A DNA stretch of 64,000 nucleotides from an uncultured archaeon (lineage in GTDB: Archaea > Nanobdellota > Nanobdellia > Pacearchaeales > GW2011-AR1), in the NCBI GenBank assembly GCA_902385655.1, contig CABMGO010000003.1, positions 176,456 through 240,455 on the forward strand. The letters are read 5' to 3'. Positions 1 through 8,712 of this stretch are shown here, one piece after another (the stretch's first letter is position 1; each line of letters begins with the position of its first letter). Made by a program: the position numbers and the translations under genes. A model generated the notes under the pieces. It saw nothing but the letters and a program-made list of their open reading frames with translations, searched no databases and had not been told where the DNA came from.

Positions 1-113
1 TTGTAACTGCGTTTTTTACTAAAACTACTCCCATATTTTTACCTCCTTTTTTGCGAATATAATGTTTATACATCGACGGGGTATTTAAATGTTTCGAAAA
101 TAACTCGTCGAGC

Positions 114-419
114 CTATTTTGTCGACGAGATTGGAATTTCCAATAGGTATCGGCCATACTCGGAAAAATAGGGTGCCCAGTTTTTCACGTCGATAATTTT
201 TACAACTCTTTTTTTGTCGTCGAGCCAAAGTGCTTTGAATGGTTTGCAGAAAAAAGAATGAATAGTTATGTCTTGGTTTTTGTCGAAAATAAAAAGGAGA
301 GGAGAGGAATTTTTTCTAAACATGAGTCCTCTTGTTTTTTTCCAGACAGTATCACAAACTTCTACAGAAATTTTTGTTTTCTTTCCCTTATTGTAATATG
401 TGAAAGTTTGGAGGTTCAT
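114..419 (-). CDS. DUF192 family protein
   Basis: GLMFR...IHSFFCKPFKALWLD..VV..YLLEIP pattern typical of DUF192. Confidence 0.8.
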   Translation of the reverse strand: MNLQTFTYYNKGKKTKISVEVCDTVWKKTRGLMFRKNSSPLLFIFDKNQDITIHSFFCKPFKALWLDDKKRVVKIIDVKNWAPYFSEYGRYLLEIPISSTK

Positions 420-1165
420 TTTGCGATAGTCCAGAGGACATTAAAATATTGCTTAAAACTTTCAGCAATTAATTTATTTTTTATCATGAACACGAATGGC
501 TTTTCTTCCCATAAAAAGATATAAACATAATCTTCAAAAATATCCATCGCTGCAGGGCTTAGATAGCCTGAGGGCATGTACTTTACCTCAGTATTTTTTG
601 CTTTTGCTATATCTTCTTGGAAACCTCTAGAAGAGATATCCGTGATAAGTCTAAGCTTTTGTCTTTTTTTTATGGATTTTAAGTTCAAATTATTTAGAAA
701 TAAACTAAGATTTTCAGATTTATACTGTGGCTGAGAAAAACCAAAAACATCTATAACTCCATTCACGGGGCAGTCATATACAATTTTTCTAAATGCTGTC
801 TTAAAACCTTCATAGCCTTCATAAACCGCAGTTAGCGTTTCCTTTTCCTTAGTATTTTTTAAGTTATTTAGCTGAGGAACTAATTCTGAAATCTTTTTCT
901 TTCTTTGTTCTTCTAATTCAATAAATTTATTTGGGCTTTCTGCTTGGAAATGTTTTCCATCTTTTTGAACATTGTAGGAGACTAAACCCTTTCCTACAAG
1001 AGTATTCAGTGATTCGTATACTCTTGAATTAGCTATTTGTGTTTCTTTAATTATACTTCCAGTAGTAGTTTCCCCTTTTTTTAAAAGGTGAAGATAAATC
1101 AAGGATTCATTTTCTGTTAAACCCAACTCTCTGAGTTCTTTTTCCATAGCCTCGAAAGCCTTCAA
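416..1165 (-). CDS. TrmB-family transcriptional regulator
   Basis: N-terminal wHTH (LTENESLIYLHLLKKGETTTGSII..SRVYESLNTLVGKGLV) plus TrmB-like C-terminal domain. Confidence 0.8.
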   Translation of the reverse strand: MKAFEAMEKELRELGLTENESLIYLHLLKKGETTTGSIIKETQIANSRVYESLNTLVGKGLVSYNVQKDGKHFQAESPNKFIELEEQRKKKISELVPQLNNLKNTKEKETLTAVYEGYEGFKTAFRKIVYDCPVNGVIDVFGFSQPQYKSENLSLFLNNLNLKSIKKRQKLRLITDISSRGFQEDIAKAKNTEVKYMPSGYLSPAAMDIFEDYVYIFLWEEKPFVFMIKNKLIAESFKQYFNVLWTIAK

Positions 1166-1175
1166 AACTATTTAA

Positions 1176-1913
1176 ATGTTTCTCCCAAAAAGGAGAAATA
1201 ATATTCTTATTTGGACCTGTTGCTACCTTCTCATGGTACAAACAAAAATTCCAGAGATAACACAAAACCAAATGCGTTTTATGATGAGTAGGAAGAAATC
1301 AGAAAGAGTAATTGTTAATGGAATTAGTGCCGAGATTCAGCCCTATATGTTCCCCCCGGTTTCTCCGTATTCATACAGCACAAGGATATTGCTGGAAGAT
1401 ATGCACTTCAAAAAAGATGAGCGAGTCCTAGAAATTGGCACGGGTTGCGGAATACTATCTGTCTTTGCTGCAAAACAAGGGGCTAGAGTTGATGGCGTAG
1501 ATATCCTACCAGAGTGTGTAGAATTTTCCCTTAGGAACGCAATCACAAACGGAGTGTTTGAAAGAACAAAATTTTATTACAGTAATATGTTTCAGAATAC
1601 CGACGCACACTATGATACTGTCTTATGCAATCTGCCAATATTAAATGGAGATTTGCCAGACAAGAACTCCGCGTGGTACAGCTTATTCGATCCAAACTTT
1701 AAATTCCATATCCAGTTATTTGAAGAGGGGAGAAAATACACCCAAAGGATCATAATGGCTCATGCAGATTTGATAGGTAAAAAAGATTTTGCAGATTTGG
1801 AATCTCTTGCTGAACAAAATGGATGGAATGTCAGTAGAGTGCATTCTAGAAATTACGCAACCCAAGAATGGAGATCTTATGAATTTAAATATAGAGGAAA
1901 CTTGAAAAAATGA
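1176..1913 (+). CDS. class I SAM-dependent methyltransferase (HemK/PrmC-like)
   Basis: VLEIGTGCGILSVFAAKQGARVDGVD and CNLPI motifs; true start may be an internal Met. Confidence 0.75.
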   Translation: MFLPKRRNNILIWTCCYLLMVQTKIPEITQNQMRFMMSRKKSERVIVNGISAEIQPYMFPPVSPYSYSTRILLEDMHFKKDERVLEIGTGCGILSVFAAKQGARVDGVDILPECVEFSLRNAITNGVFERTKFYYSNMFQNTDAHYDTVLCNLPILNGDLPDKNSAWYSLFDPNFKFHIQLFEEGRKYTQRIIMAHADLIGKKDFADLESLAEQNGWNVSRVHSRNYATQEWRSYEFKYRGNLKK

Positions 1914-2593
1914 TGAGCTTGGTAATAATTTTAGTATGGATTATCTTGGTTACTTCTATTTCTCTTTTTGGAGCATGGTACGCAAAAAAATATGGAAAAC
2001 CTGACGGAATTATTGGGCTTTATGTGACATTTGTACTTATTAGCAACTTAATAGCGTTTAAAATCTCAGAGTATAATTTTGGTTTCATAACTCTTTACGC
2101 TACAGCAGCTTCGATAATATTTCCAGTAACATTTTTATTGACAGATGTAGTAAATGAAAAGTTTGGTAGAAAAGAAACGCATAGAATGATCTTCATTGCA
2201 TTTATTGCTCAGGTTGCTACTGCTGTTTTTATATTCATTTCTATATATCTGAGTCCTGCTCCTTTCTGGGCAGACCAAAATATTTTTCAGAAGGTATTTG
2301 GATTTGCACCAAGAGTTATGCTCGCGAGTTGGATTTCATTTTTAATAAGCGAGAATGTAGATGCATATATTTTTGCATGGTTCAAGAAATTAACTAAAGG
2401 AAAACATTTGTGGAGCAGAAATGTTTTTTCAAGTATTCCTGCTATGGCTTTAGATACGATTATTTTCGTGACACTTGCATTTTATGGAGTTCAACCACTG
2501 GCGCCACTTATTACTGGAGTTCTAATTATCAAATGGATTGTCGGAATAATAGATATTCCGTTTATGTATCTAAATAGAAAAATAATGGATTAA
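1910..2593 (+). CDS. queuosine precursor transporter, YhhQ/VUT family
   Basis: Hydrophobic protein with LTDVVNEKFGRKETHRMI signature. Confidence 0.8.
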   Translation: MMSLVIILVWIILVTSISLFGAWYAKKYGKPDGIIGLYVTFVLISNLIAFKISEYNFGFITLYATAASIIFPVTFLLTDVVNEKFGRKETHRMIFIAFIAQVATAVFIFISIYLSPAPFWADQNIFQKVFGFAPRVMLASWISFLISENVDAYIFAWFKKLTKGKHLWSRNVFSSIPAMALDTIIFVTLAFYGVQPLAPLITGVLIIKWIVGIIDIPFMYLNRKIMD

Positions 2594-3063
2594 AACCATC
2601 GAATCTCTTTTCTGAAAACTCTTTGCCTATTTTTTTCTTCGAGGTGCTTCTTTACATTGAAAGGTATTGGCGAAGTTTGAAAATTAAGTTTAAGATTAGT
2701 ATAATGCTCGAAAACAATTTTTACAGTGTCTTCGTGAACCATGTCATGATGGATGAATCCTCCGCCGAAAGTTTTTGGAATATGCATCAATTCATGGATA
2801 ATTGTTTTTGTTTGTTCGTCTCTTGGAAGCTTATCGAATTTTTCTGAGATTACTTCAACTAAATAAAATCCAGTCGTCCTTCCCATAGCGAGTTGCATGG
2901 CCTTTCCGAGTGCATGACATCTTGCAATTGTTCCTCTGGAAGACGAACCTTTACTTCGTAAAAAACCTACATTGGACAAGTCAATATAATTCCAATTTAG
3001 AACTCTGACTATTTCTTCCGCCTCTTTTTTTACGTCGTCTGCTGAAAAGTACTTTATTCCCAA
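2590..3063 (-). CDS. putative metallopeptidase
   Basis: HELMH (HExxH) motif. Confidence 0.6.
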   Translation of the reverse strand: MGIKYFSADDVKKEAEEIVRVLNWNYIDLSNVGFLRSKGSSSRGTIARCHALGKAMQLAMGRTTGFYLVEVISEKFDKLPRDEQTKTIIHELMHIPKTFGGGFIHHDMVHEDTVKIVFEHYTNLKLNFQTSPIPFNVKKHLEEKNRQRVFRKEIRWF

Positions 3064-3282
3064 TTACAAAACCTCAATTAACTTATTTTTATTTGTTAAT
3101 CCCGATTTTATTTTAATGTTTTTCCAAGGTACTCCAAAATGCTTTGATAATAGCGAAACAACTTCCATGTTTGCCTCATTTTTTTCTGGTTCAGAAGCTA
3201 CATAAATAAGAAAATTTCCTCCGCCAAAGTCTTCAACTCGAGGATTCGAGGATCGAGGTTTTACCATCACTTTTATTATCAT
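3064..3282 (-). CDS. DUF167 / YggU family protein
   Basis: VKPRSSNPRV...VYVASEPEKNEANMEVVSLLSKHFGVPWKNIKIKSG pattern. Confidence 0.8.
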   Translation of the reverse strand: MIIKVMVKPRSSNPRVEDFGGGNFLIYVASEPEKNEANMEVVSLLSKHFGVPWKNIKIKSGLTNKNKLIEVL

Positions 3283-3322
3283 GAAATTTAGAGAAAAAGA
3301 TAGATTAAAAATATTGTTATAC

Positions 3323-3574
3323 TCAAATGTCTCCGTCTTCTATAGAAAAACCATGGTCATCAAGATTTCTATGCTTCCAATTTTGAGTGTTTTCTTTCCA
3401 ATTTTGAAAAACCTTGTTCCTTACTTTCTTTATCTTAATTCCTGCTTCTTCGGTTTTAGGATGATAAATAATTTTTGTGAAAAAATTTCCAACAGTTGAA
3501 AATAAATTTTTAAAGAAATCACAAAAATTCTCAAACCCTCTTTTTATTTTGAACAGCTTAACTGAACTACTCAT
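3323..3574 (-). CDS. hypothetical protein
   Basis: ORF in co-directional minus-strand block; no recognised domain. Confidence 0.4.
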   Translation of the reverse strand: MSSSVKLFKIKRGFENFCDFFKNLFSTVGNFFTKIIYHPKTEEAGIKIKKVRNKVFQNWKENTQNWKHRNLDDHGFSIEDGDI

Positions 3575-3629
3575 GAAAATTATAAGGAGAAATTGTTTTT
3601 AAAATTATCGAGTTACTATTTCCGCCCCT

Positions 3630-3688
3630 CAAATTTTGCACCTCGCAAAAATCTCAAAATAAATATTTGTTTTGCTCGGAGCGAAATT
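3630..3688 (-). repeat. tandem-GA hairpin family, copy R1
   Basis: minus strand AAATTT-CGCT-CC-GA-GCAAAA..TTTTGC-GA-GG-TGCA-AAATTT. Confidence 0.7.
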
Positions 3689-3708
3689 TTCGCCATCCCT
3701 TTCGCGAC

Positions 3709-4905
3709 TTATCTCGTAATGATCTCAACACCGTCGCGATGTTCTAAAACGTGGTCTTTACCAATTGCTTGTTTTGTTTTTGCGTTGATTGCTTTTACAA
3801 AATTCTTTCCTAAATCAGTATGAAGTTTGAATGCAAATTGTAGAGCTGTTGTACCCCTTGGAACTAAAAAGCAGTCTGGTAAAACGTTTCCTTTAGAATC
3901 TGCAAGTTTTGTTGCACCTGCGGGAAATACTGCGATATAATTTAACAAGGAAAAAACAGTAGCGTCTAAAATTGCTTGAACCCCCGTTCCCTCGTTAAAT
4001 TTATCCAAAATATTTTCTTTAATTAATTTTAAGGCAGCTTTTTGCTTATCATTTAACTTTTCTTCATTCATTTTAAAATCTCTATTTCCAGGAGTGTAAT
4101 CAATCATTCCTGCTTTTGCTGCTTGTCTTAAAGATAACTCCGAATCTGCTGAACAAGGAATTATTAACAAATGGGGGAATTCTGCTTTCAGTTTGTCATA
4201 CCATTCCTTTGCGCCAGGTTTGTCGATTTTATTTGCTGCGATTATCATGGGTTTTGTCATGTGTCTAATTTCGTGAGCAAAATTTCTTAAATCTTGAGCT
4301 GACCAAGTTGTTGCTTTTTCCGGATTTAAGTTTAATTTTCTAATTGCAATTTTCACATCATCTTCATTAACATCTAAACCCGAGAATTGTTTTGCGATTG
4401 CTTTTGCTAAGTCTGTTTTTTCAATTGCCAGTTTTCTTACTAATGGTCCCCAAACTTTATTTAAAATTCCTAGATACCAGAGATCTAATTCATTTTCTAG
4501 CATTGCAATATCTTTAACTGGATTGCCTTTGTCAGGAGTGCATTCCTTTCCCTCTGCGTCTGTGGTTGCTGAGATGTCAACAATGTGAATAAAAGCATTT
4601 GCTCTGGATAAGTCATTCAAAAATTGATTTCCTAAACCTTTTCCTTCAGAAGCTCCCTCGATTAAACCCGCGACATCCATTAATTCTACCGGAACAAATC
4701 TTGTCTCTCCATTACAATTTCCAGTTCGAGGATTGCATCGGGTATTGAAATCCTTGCATAAACATTTTACACGAACGTAACCAACTCCTGTGTTCGGTTT
4801 TATAGTCGCGAATGGATAAGCCGCAATTAAAACATCCATGAGCGTTGCTGCCTTGAAGAACGTTGACTTTCCACATGAAGGTTTTCCTACTAATCCGACT
4901 AACAT
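3709..4905 (-). CDS. YchF/Obg-like GTP-binding protein (archaeal type)
   Basis: G1 GKPSCGKST, NKID, C-terminal TGS-like domain. Confidence 0.9.
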   Translation of the reverse strand: MLVGLVGKPSCGKSTFFKAATLMDVLIAAYPFATIKPNTGVGYVRVKCLCKDFNTRCNPRTGNCNGETRFVPVELMDVAGLIEGASEGKGLGNQFLNDLSRANAFIHIVDISATTDAEGKECTPDKGNPVKDIAMLENELDLWYLGILNKVWGPLVRKLAIEKTDLAKAIAKQFSGLDVNEDDVKIAIRKLNLNPEKATTWSAQDLRNFAHEIRHMTKPMIIAANKIDKPGAKEWYDKLKAEFPHLLIIPCSADSELSLRQAAKAGMIDYTPGNRDFKMNEEKLNDKQKAALKLIKENILDKFNEGTGVQAILDATVFSLLNYIAVFPAGATKLADSKGNVLPDCFLVPRGTTALQFAFKLHTDLGKNFVKAINAKTKQAIGKDHVLEHRDGVEIITR

Positions 4906-4941
4906 AAAATTGAGAGAAAAAGAGAGTTTTTAAGATTTTGT

Positions 4942-5412
4942 TTACGAATAAATGTACTTGAATAGTCGATAATTGCTAAGTATCCATGCCAAAAGCACCA
5001 TAGCCCAGAAAAATATATGTTCTTGTCCTAGAAAAAATAAAGTTGCCAACATTATGAAGAACAAAGCAGGGAATGCTACTAACATCCAAAAATAAAATGG
5101 AAATATTGGAAAAACTTTTTTTGCCCAAGTCAGAGTGATATCTACTTTTTTACCCAATCCTTTTTTTGAAATCCCAACGAACACTAAAATAAATGAGAAA
5201 AGCATATATCCTGCGACCAAATAATAAATGGGCAAGATTTCTTGAAAATTTATTCTATTCGAGATAACTGCCCACAATCCTACAAAAAAGGATGCGCCTC
5301 CTGCAAAAAAGAATAAGAAAGGAGTTATACTTTTTGTGTGATATTTGTAGTAGACAAGTTTCCAGTAAATTAGAACGCATAAAATAATTATAATCCCTTT
5401 TACGAAATCCAT
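4942..5412 (-). CDS. integral membrane protein
   Basis: multiple hydrophobic segments. Confidence 0.55.
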   Translation of the reverse strand: MDFVKGIIIILCVLIYWKLVYYKYHTKSITPFLFFFAGGASFFVGLWAVISNRINFQEILPIYYLVAGYMLFSFILVFVGISKKGLGKKVDITLTWAKKVFPIFPFYFWMLVAFPALFFIMLATLFFLGQEHIFFWAMVLLAWILSNYRLFKYIYS

Positions 5413-5451
5413 AAATTATCTAGAAAATAAAGATTTAAATAAATTGAGGTC

Positions 5452-5754
5452 TTGAAAAAATTTGTGGCAGAACCAAAATATGTTTATGCATTGTGTAGAC
5501 ATTATAGCGTAGGAATGAATCCAGATGATAGGGAGATTGTTGTTGGAATTGAAAAAAGTTCCTTTCTGGCAAATACCTTTGATTTATTCAGGACGAAAAG
5601 AGGAGAATATGTTGCTCGATTCGAAGAGGTCTCGCGTGCGAAAGGATGTGTTATTGGAAAAATCACGGATAGTTTAAAAGAGTGGAAAGCAATGAGGGTT
5701 ATTCCTATAGATGATTTAGTTGATGCTTGTGAGATTGTGTCTGGTGTGACTTAA
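5452..5754 (+). CDS. hypothetical protein (TTG start)
   Basis: open frame with plausible composition. Confidence 0.4.
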   Translation: MKKFVAEPKYVYALCRHYSVGMNPDDREIVVGIEKSSFLANTFDLFRTKRGEYVARFEEVSRAKGCVIGKITDSLKEWKAMRVIPIDDLVDACEIVSGVT

Positions 5755-5779
5755 AAAATAAAATGAGCCCACCGACTCA

Positions 5780-5840
5780 CAATTTGCATTTGCTAATTTT
5801 TACTTTTGTTGCTTCGCAAATTTTATGCAAAAGCGAATTG
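5780..5840 (-). repeat. tandem-GA hairpin family, divergent copy R3
   Basis: CAATT-TGCATTTGC..GCAAAAGCG-AATTG; lies between the two tRNA-Ile 3' end copies. Confidence 0.55.
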
Positions 5841-5925
5841 CTCGGATTTGAAATACGAATTGCGATTCGCCCCATAATATTGGGAGATTATCAACATATC
5901 TCATTTCATTCGATATGCTACAAAT

Positions 5926-6043
5926 GAGCCCACCAAGATTTGAACTTGGGACCCCCGCCTTTCTTAGCGAATGCTTGAAATTACGTCCCTAACGGGACGC
6001 ACTCTTATAAGAGCGGTGCTCTACCAGGCTAAGCTATGGGCTC
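5926..6043 (-). tRNA. tRNA-Ile(TAT) with ~45-nt intron at canonical position 37/38
   Basis: Acceptor GAGCCCA/TGGGCTC, anticodon stem CCGCT/GGCGG, loop CTTATA^A, T arm CCAAG-TTCAAAT-CTTGG. Confidence 0.85.
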
Positions 6044-6098
6044 ATTTGATTTATATAGATATAAAAGGTTTTTTAAAGGTTGTTAAATATATTTAGTA

Positions 6099-6326
6099 AT
6101 GGCAACACAAAAAGGTGTCAAGACTAATGTCCAGAAAAAGGAAATAAAGAGGCTTTACAGATCAAAAACTGATCGAGTTATTGCTGGCGTTTGCGGAGGA
6201 ATTGGAGAATATCTCGGCATAGATCCCGTAATCGTTAGATTGGTTTGGGTTCTTCTTACATTATGCGCCGGTGCGGGAATCTTAGCTTATATTCTTGCGT
6301 GGGTAATAATTCCAAAAGAGAAGTAA
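6099..6326 (+). CDS. PspC domain protein
   Basis: LYRSKTDRVIAGVCGGIGEYLGIDPVIVRLVWVLL. Confidence 0.9.
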   Translation: MATQKGVKTNVQKKEIKRLYRSKTDRVIAGVCGGIGEYLGIDPVIVRLVWVLLTLCAGAGILAYILAWVIIPKEK

Positions 6327-6357
6327 ACAACTTATTAGTTCTTTTTTCTTGAGAACT

Positions 6358-7344
6358 TTACTTTTTACAAATTAGTAATGCCTTAGACTTATCTTTAGAA
6401 ACATTTAGAGAAACTTGTCTAAAGTGCATGTTAAAATAAGTCAGTAAATCTTCTTTCTTATGCTTGAATGCTATTGCAATAATCATTTGATCGCCTTTGT
6501 TAAATGAAATTTCTCTATTTTGAAATTTAACAAGCTTGTTTACTTTTATTGTGTAATACAGCTCTATTCTCTGATTCTTCCATCTTGTTCCAAGTTCTAC
6601 TTCTTCATGGAGTAAACCTAATTGTAATGGAATGTGAATTAACCAGTCATTCGCCAGTTTATTTTTCTTGTAAGCTTCCGCTCTTTCTTCTTGTTTGCTA
6701 TCATCTATAGCAGTGTCGATTATGAAAAGATCATCCATGTTCATTGAACTTCTTATTTCATATAGCAGTTCATGTATTTCAAAATTTCCTAAAGTATTTC
6801 CTAGTAAAAGGAAAACATTTTTCTTGTATTCTCCCTTACTTAATAAAGGAGTTACATTTTCTAAGTTTTCAAAATCAGAAATGTTATACTGAAATTCAAT
6901 TATCTCGTCAACTTTTTTGTTGGATACTGTTTCGATTGCTTTTTGCACCATATAACCGCTAATGTCTATAGGGCAGTATCTTATTTTTATTGAGGGATTT
7001 ATCTTTCTTAATAATTCTATAATTCTCAATCCTTTTGTTCCATCTCCACAACCAAGGTCCACAATATTTATCGGTACATCGCCTATCTCTTCCGCAATCT
7101 CGGTTATATTTGCTTCAAGCAAATCTTCTGCTTGGGGCTGTCCTGTTTGAGTTTTATAACCTTGATCTGACTCTAAGTCCAAATATCCTTGTGCTTGTTC
7201 AGGTGTTAAATACCATAATTTAGAATCAGCAATGTTCCAGACTCGAGTGTTGCCTTCCAGAGAGTAGCCTCTTTTGATCAGTTCCTTAAAGATTAAATCA
7301 TTAATTTTGGAGTCGCTTTCTTTGGCAGGTTGTGTCTTTGCCAT
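6358..7344 (-). CDS. SAM-dependent methyltransferase, EgtD-like fold
   Basis: NIVDLGCGDGTKGL motif; LLLGNTLGNF resembles the EgtD family. Confidence 0.55.
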   Translation of the reverse strand: MAKTQPAKESDSKINDLIFKELIKRGYSLEGNTRVWNIADSKLWYLTPEQAQGYLDLESDQGYKTQTGQPQAEDLLEANITEIAEEIGDVPINIVDLGCGDGTKGLRIIELLRKINPSIKIRYCPIDISGYMVQKAIETVSNKKVDEIIEFQYNISDFENLENVTPLLSKGEYKKNVFLLLGNTLGNFEIHELLYEIRSSMNMDDLFIIDTAIDDSKQEERAEAYKKNKLANDWLIHIPLQLGLLHEEVELGTRWKNQRIELYYTIKVNKLVKFQNREISFNKGDQMIIAIAFKHKKEDLLTYFNMHFRQVSLNVSKDKSKALLICKK

Positions 7345-7562
7345 ATTTTTTTAGAGGATTCACCCTTTTTATTCCTTTGTATTACTAGAGCAATGACACA
7401 AAACATAAGGTTTAAAAGTTAAAACTATTTTAAGGTTTTGCAAATGACGATTTAGGGATCGAATTTTTGCGCTCACATTTCGGCCTTTTGTGAGTCTAAA
7501 TAAAAGGTTCATATTCACTATTTTTAAGAAAAATATTTAAATTACTTATTTTAAGAGAAGTC

Positions 7563-8147
7563 ATGAAAAAAATATTTGGTTTAGTTTTAGCAGGACTTAT
7601 TGCATTCGGAGGTATTTCTTATGGTCAAGAAAAAGATGCTGTAAAAAATCAGGTTGAAAGAGATGCTATCGCTCTTTCATTATACGAGAAGGCTGATTTG
7701 TTGAGAAGATCTGCAGAAAAATCTAGAACAGCGGCGGTAACGCATCAATCCCATGCTGCACAAAATAGAAAAACTGCAGACAACTTTGAAAATTCTCTTA
7801 GAGGACCTAGCTTCGATAGAACAGCAGATTACAGAAATGCTGGAGGACTATTAATAAAATCAGGGGATTCAGAAATTTCAGCCGCAAGGGATTATGCTGT
7901 TGCTTCATCAAACCTAACAAGTGCGATAGGAATATACAAAAACTTCAAATATAAAGACATTGAAAAACTTGAGAAGTTGCTCGGAACAGACATGGAAAAT
8001 GTTGAAAGATGTTTTTATCAAGCTTTAGACGATTATGCAAAAGCTGAGGAAGATTACTCTGAATTATATGGAAATGATTTAGAAAAGCAAGCAGCAGCAA
8101 ATGAAAAGTCTGCTAAATGTTTAGAAACTTTGGCTGGAAGAAAGTAA
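7563..8147 (+). CDS. secreted coiled-coil hypothetical protein
   Basis: N-terminal signal peptide MKKIFGLVLAGLIAFGGISYG. Confidence 0.65.
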   Translation: MKKIFGLVLAGLIAFGGISYGQEKDAVKNQVERDAIALSLYEKADLLRRSAEKSRTAAVTHQSHAAQNRKTADNFENSLRGPSFDRTADYRNAGGLLIKSGDSEISAARDYAVASSNLTSAIGIYKNFKYKDIEKLEKLLGTDMENVERCFYQALDDYAKAEEDYSELYGNDLEKQAAANEKSAKCLETLAGRK

Positions 8148-8290
8148 TTACGAGGTTTTAATTTTCGAATCCCTGAAATATGCCAAAATGGTGCGACGCT
8201 CCCACCTTGCTTCTCACTCTGCCCTCGTTCGAATCTCTACAAAAAATTTACAATTTTTTCAAAACCCCAAATAGTTTTCTAAAGAAAATA

Positions 8291-8363
8291 CGCTCCCACC
8301 GAGATTCGAACTCGGGTTACTGCCGTGAAAGGGCAGTGTCCTTGGCCTCTAGACTATAGGAGC
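8291..8363 (-). tRNA. tRNA-Glu(TTC)
   Basis: GCTCCTA/..GGGAGC acceptor, anticodon stem CTGCC/GGCAG with loop CTTTCAC, T arm CCGAG-TTCGAAT-CTCGG. Confidence 0.93.
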
Positions 8364-8437
8364 ACTTATCACAGAAATAGTGATGAAATACCGAGCAAAA
8401 ATTCATTTTTAAAACTTACTACTACCAAAAATTATCT

Positions 8438-8611
8438 TTATGCACTAGGAATTGGAAAAAATGCTCTTAATCCTAGAACAAATAGAATTACCAGAATTAT
8501 CATTACAACTACCGCGTTTGGAGAGAACTTGAATTTAGAGTCGTACTCTTCTTTAAATCGAGTAAGTCCTCCGCCGAATCCGCTTGGAACTGTGTTATCT
8601 ACTTGAGCCAT
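8438..8611 (-). CDS. preprotein translocase subunit Sec61-beta (57 aa, absent from ORF track)
   Basis: MAQVDNTVPSGFGGGLTRFKEEYDSKFKFSPNAVVVMIILVILFVLGLRAFFPIPSA; archaeal Sec61-beta pattern (GGxxRFxxEYDS.. then one TM). Confidence 0.88.
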   Translation of the reverse strand: MAQVDNTVPSGFGGGLTRFKEEYDSKFKFSPNAVVVMIILVILFVLGLRAFFPIPSA

Positions 8612-8671
8612 ATTAGATTAATTGAAAGCTCGTTTATAAATTTTCCCTCCGCAGAGAGGGACTCTGAAGGA

Positions 8672-8701
8672 TGGAGAGTGTAGAACAAAAATATGCAGGA
8701 C
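8672..8701 (-). repeat. dispersed 30-bp repeat GTCCTGCATATTTTTGTTCTACACTCTCCA
   Basis: exact 30/30 match to 15069-15098; diverged copy at ~38896-38926; partial at 26671-26685. Confidence 0.85.
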
Positions 8702-8712
8702 AGGTGTAACCT

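Noticed and set aside
3630-3688. R1-type hairpins as simple intrinsic terminators
   Set aside because: Not followed by consistent T-runs and contain conserved internal mismatches with covarying neighbours, not expected for generic terminators; not fully excluded.
8325-8606. 93-aa plus-strand ORF from the track
   Set aside because: Overlaps tRNA-Glu and is antisense to the better supported Sec61-beta gene.
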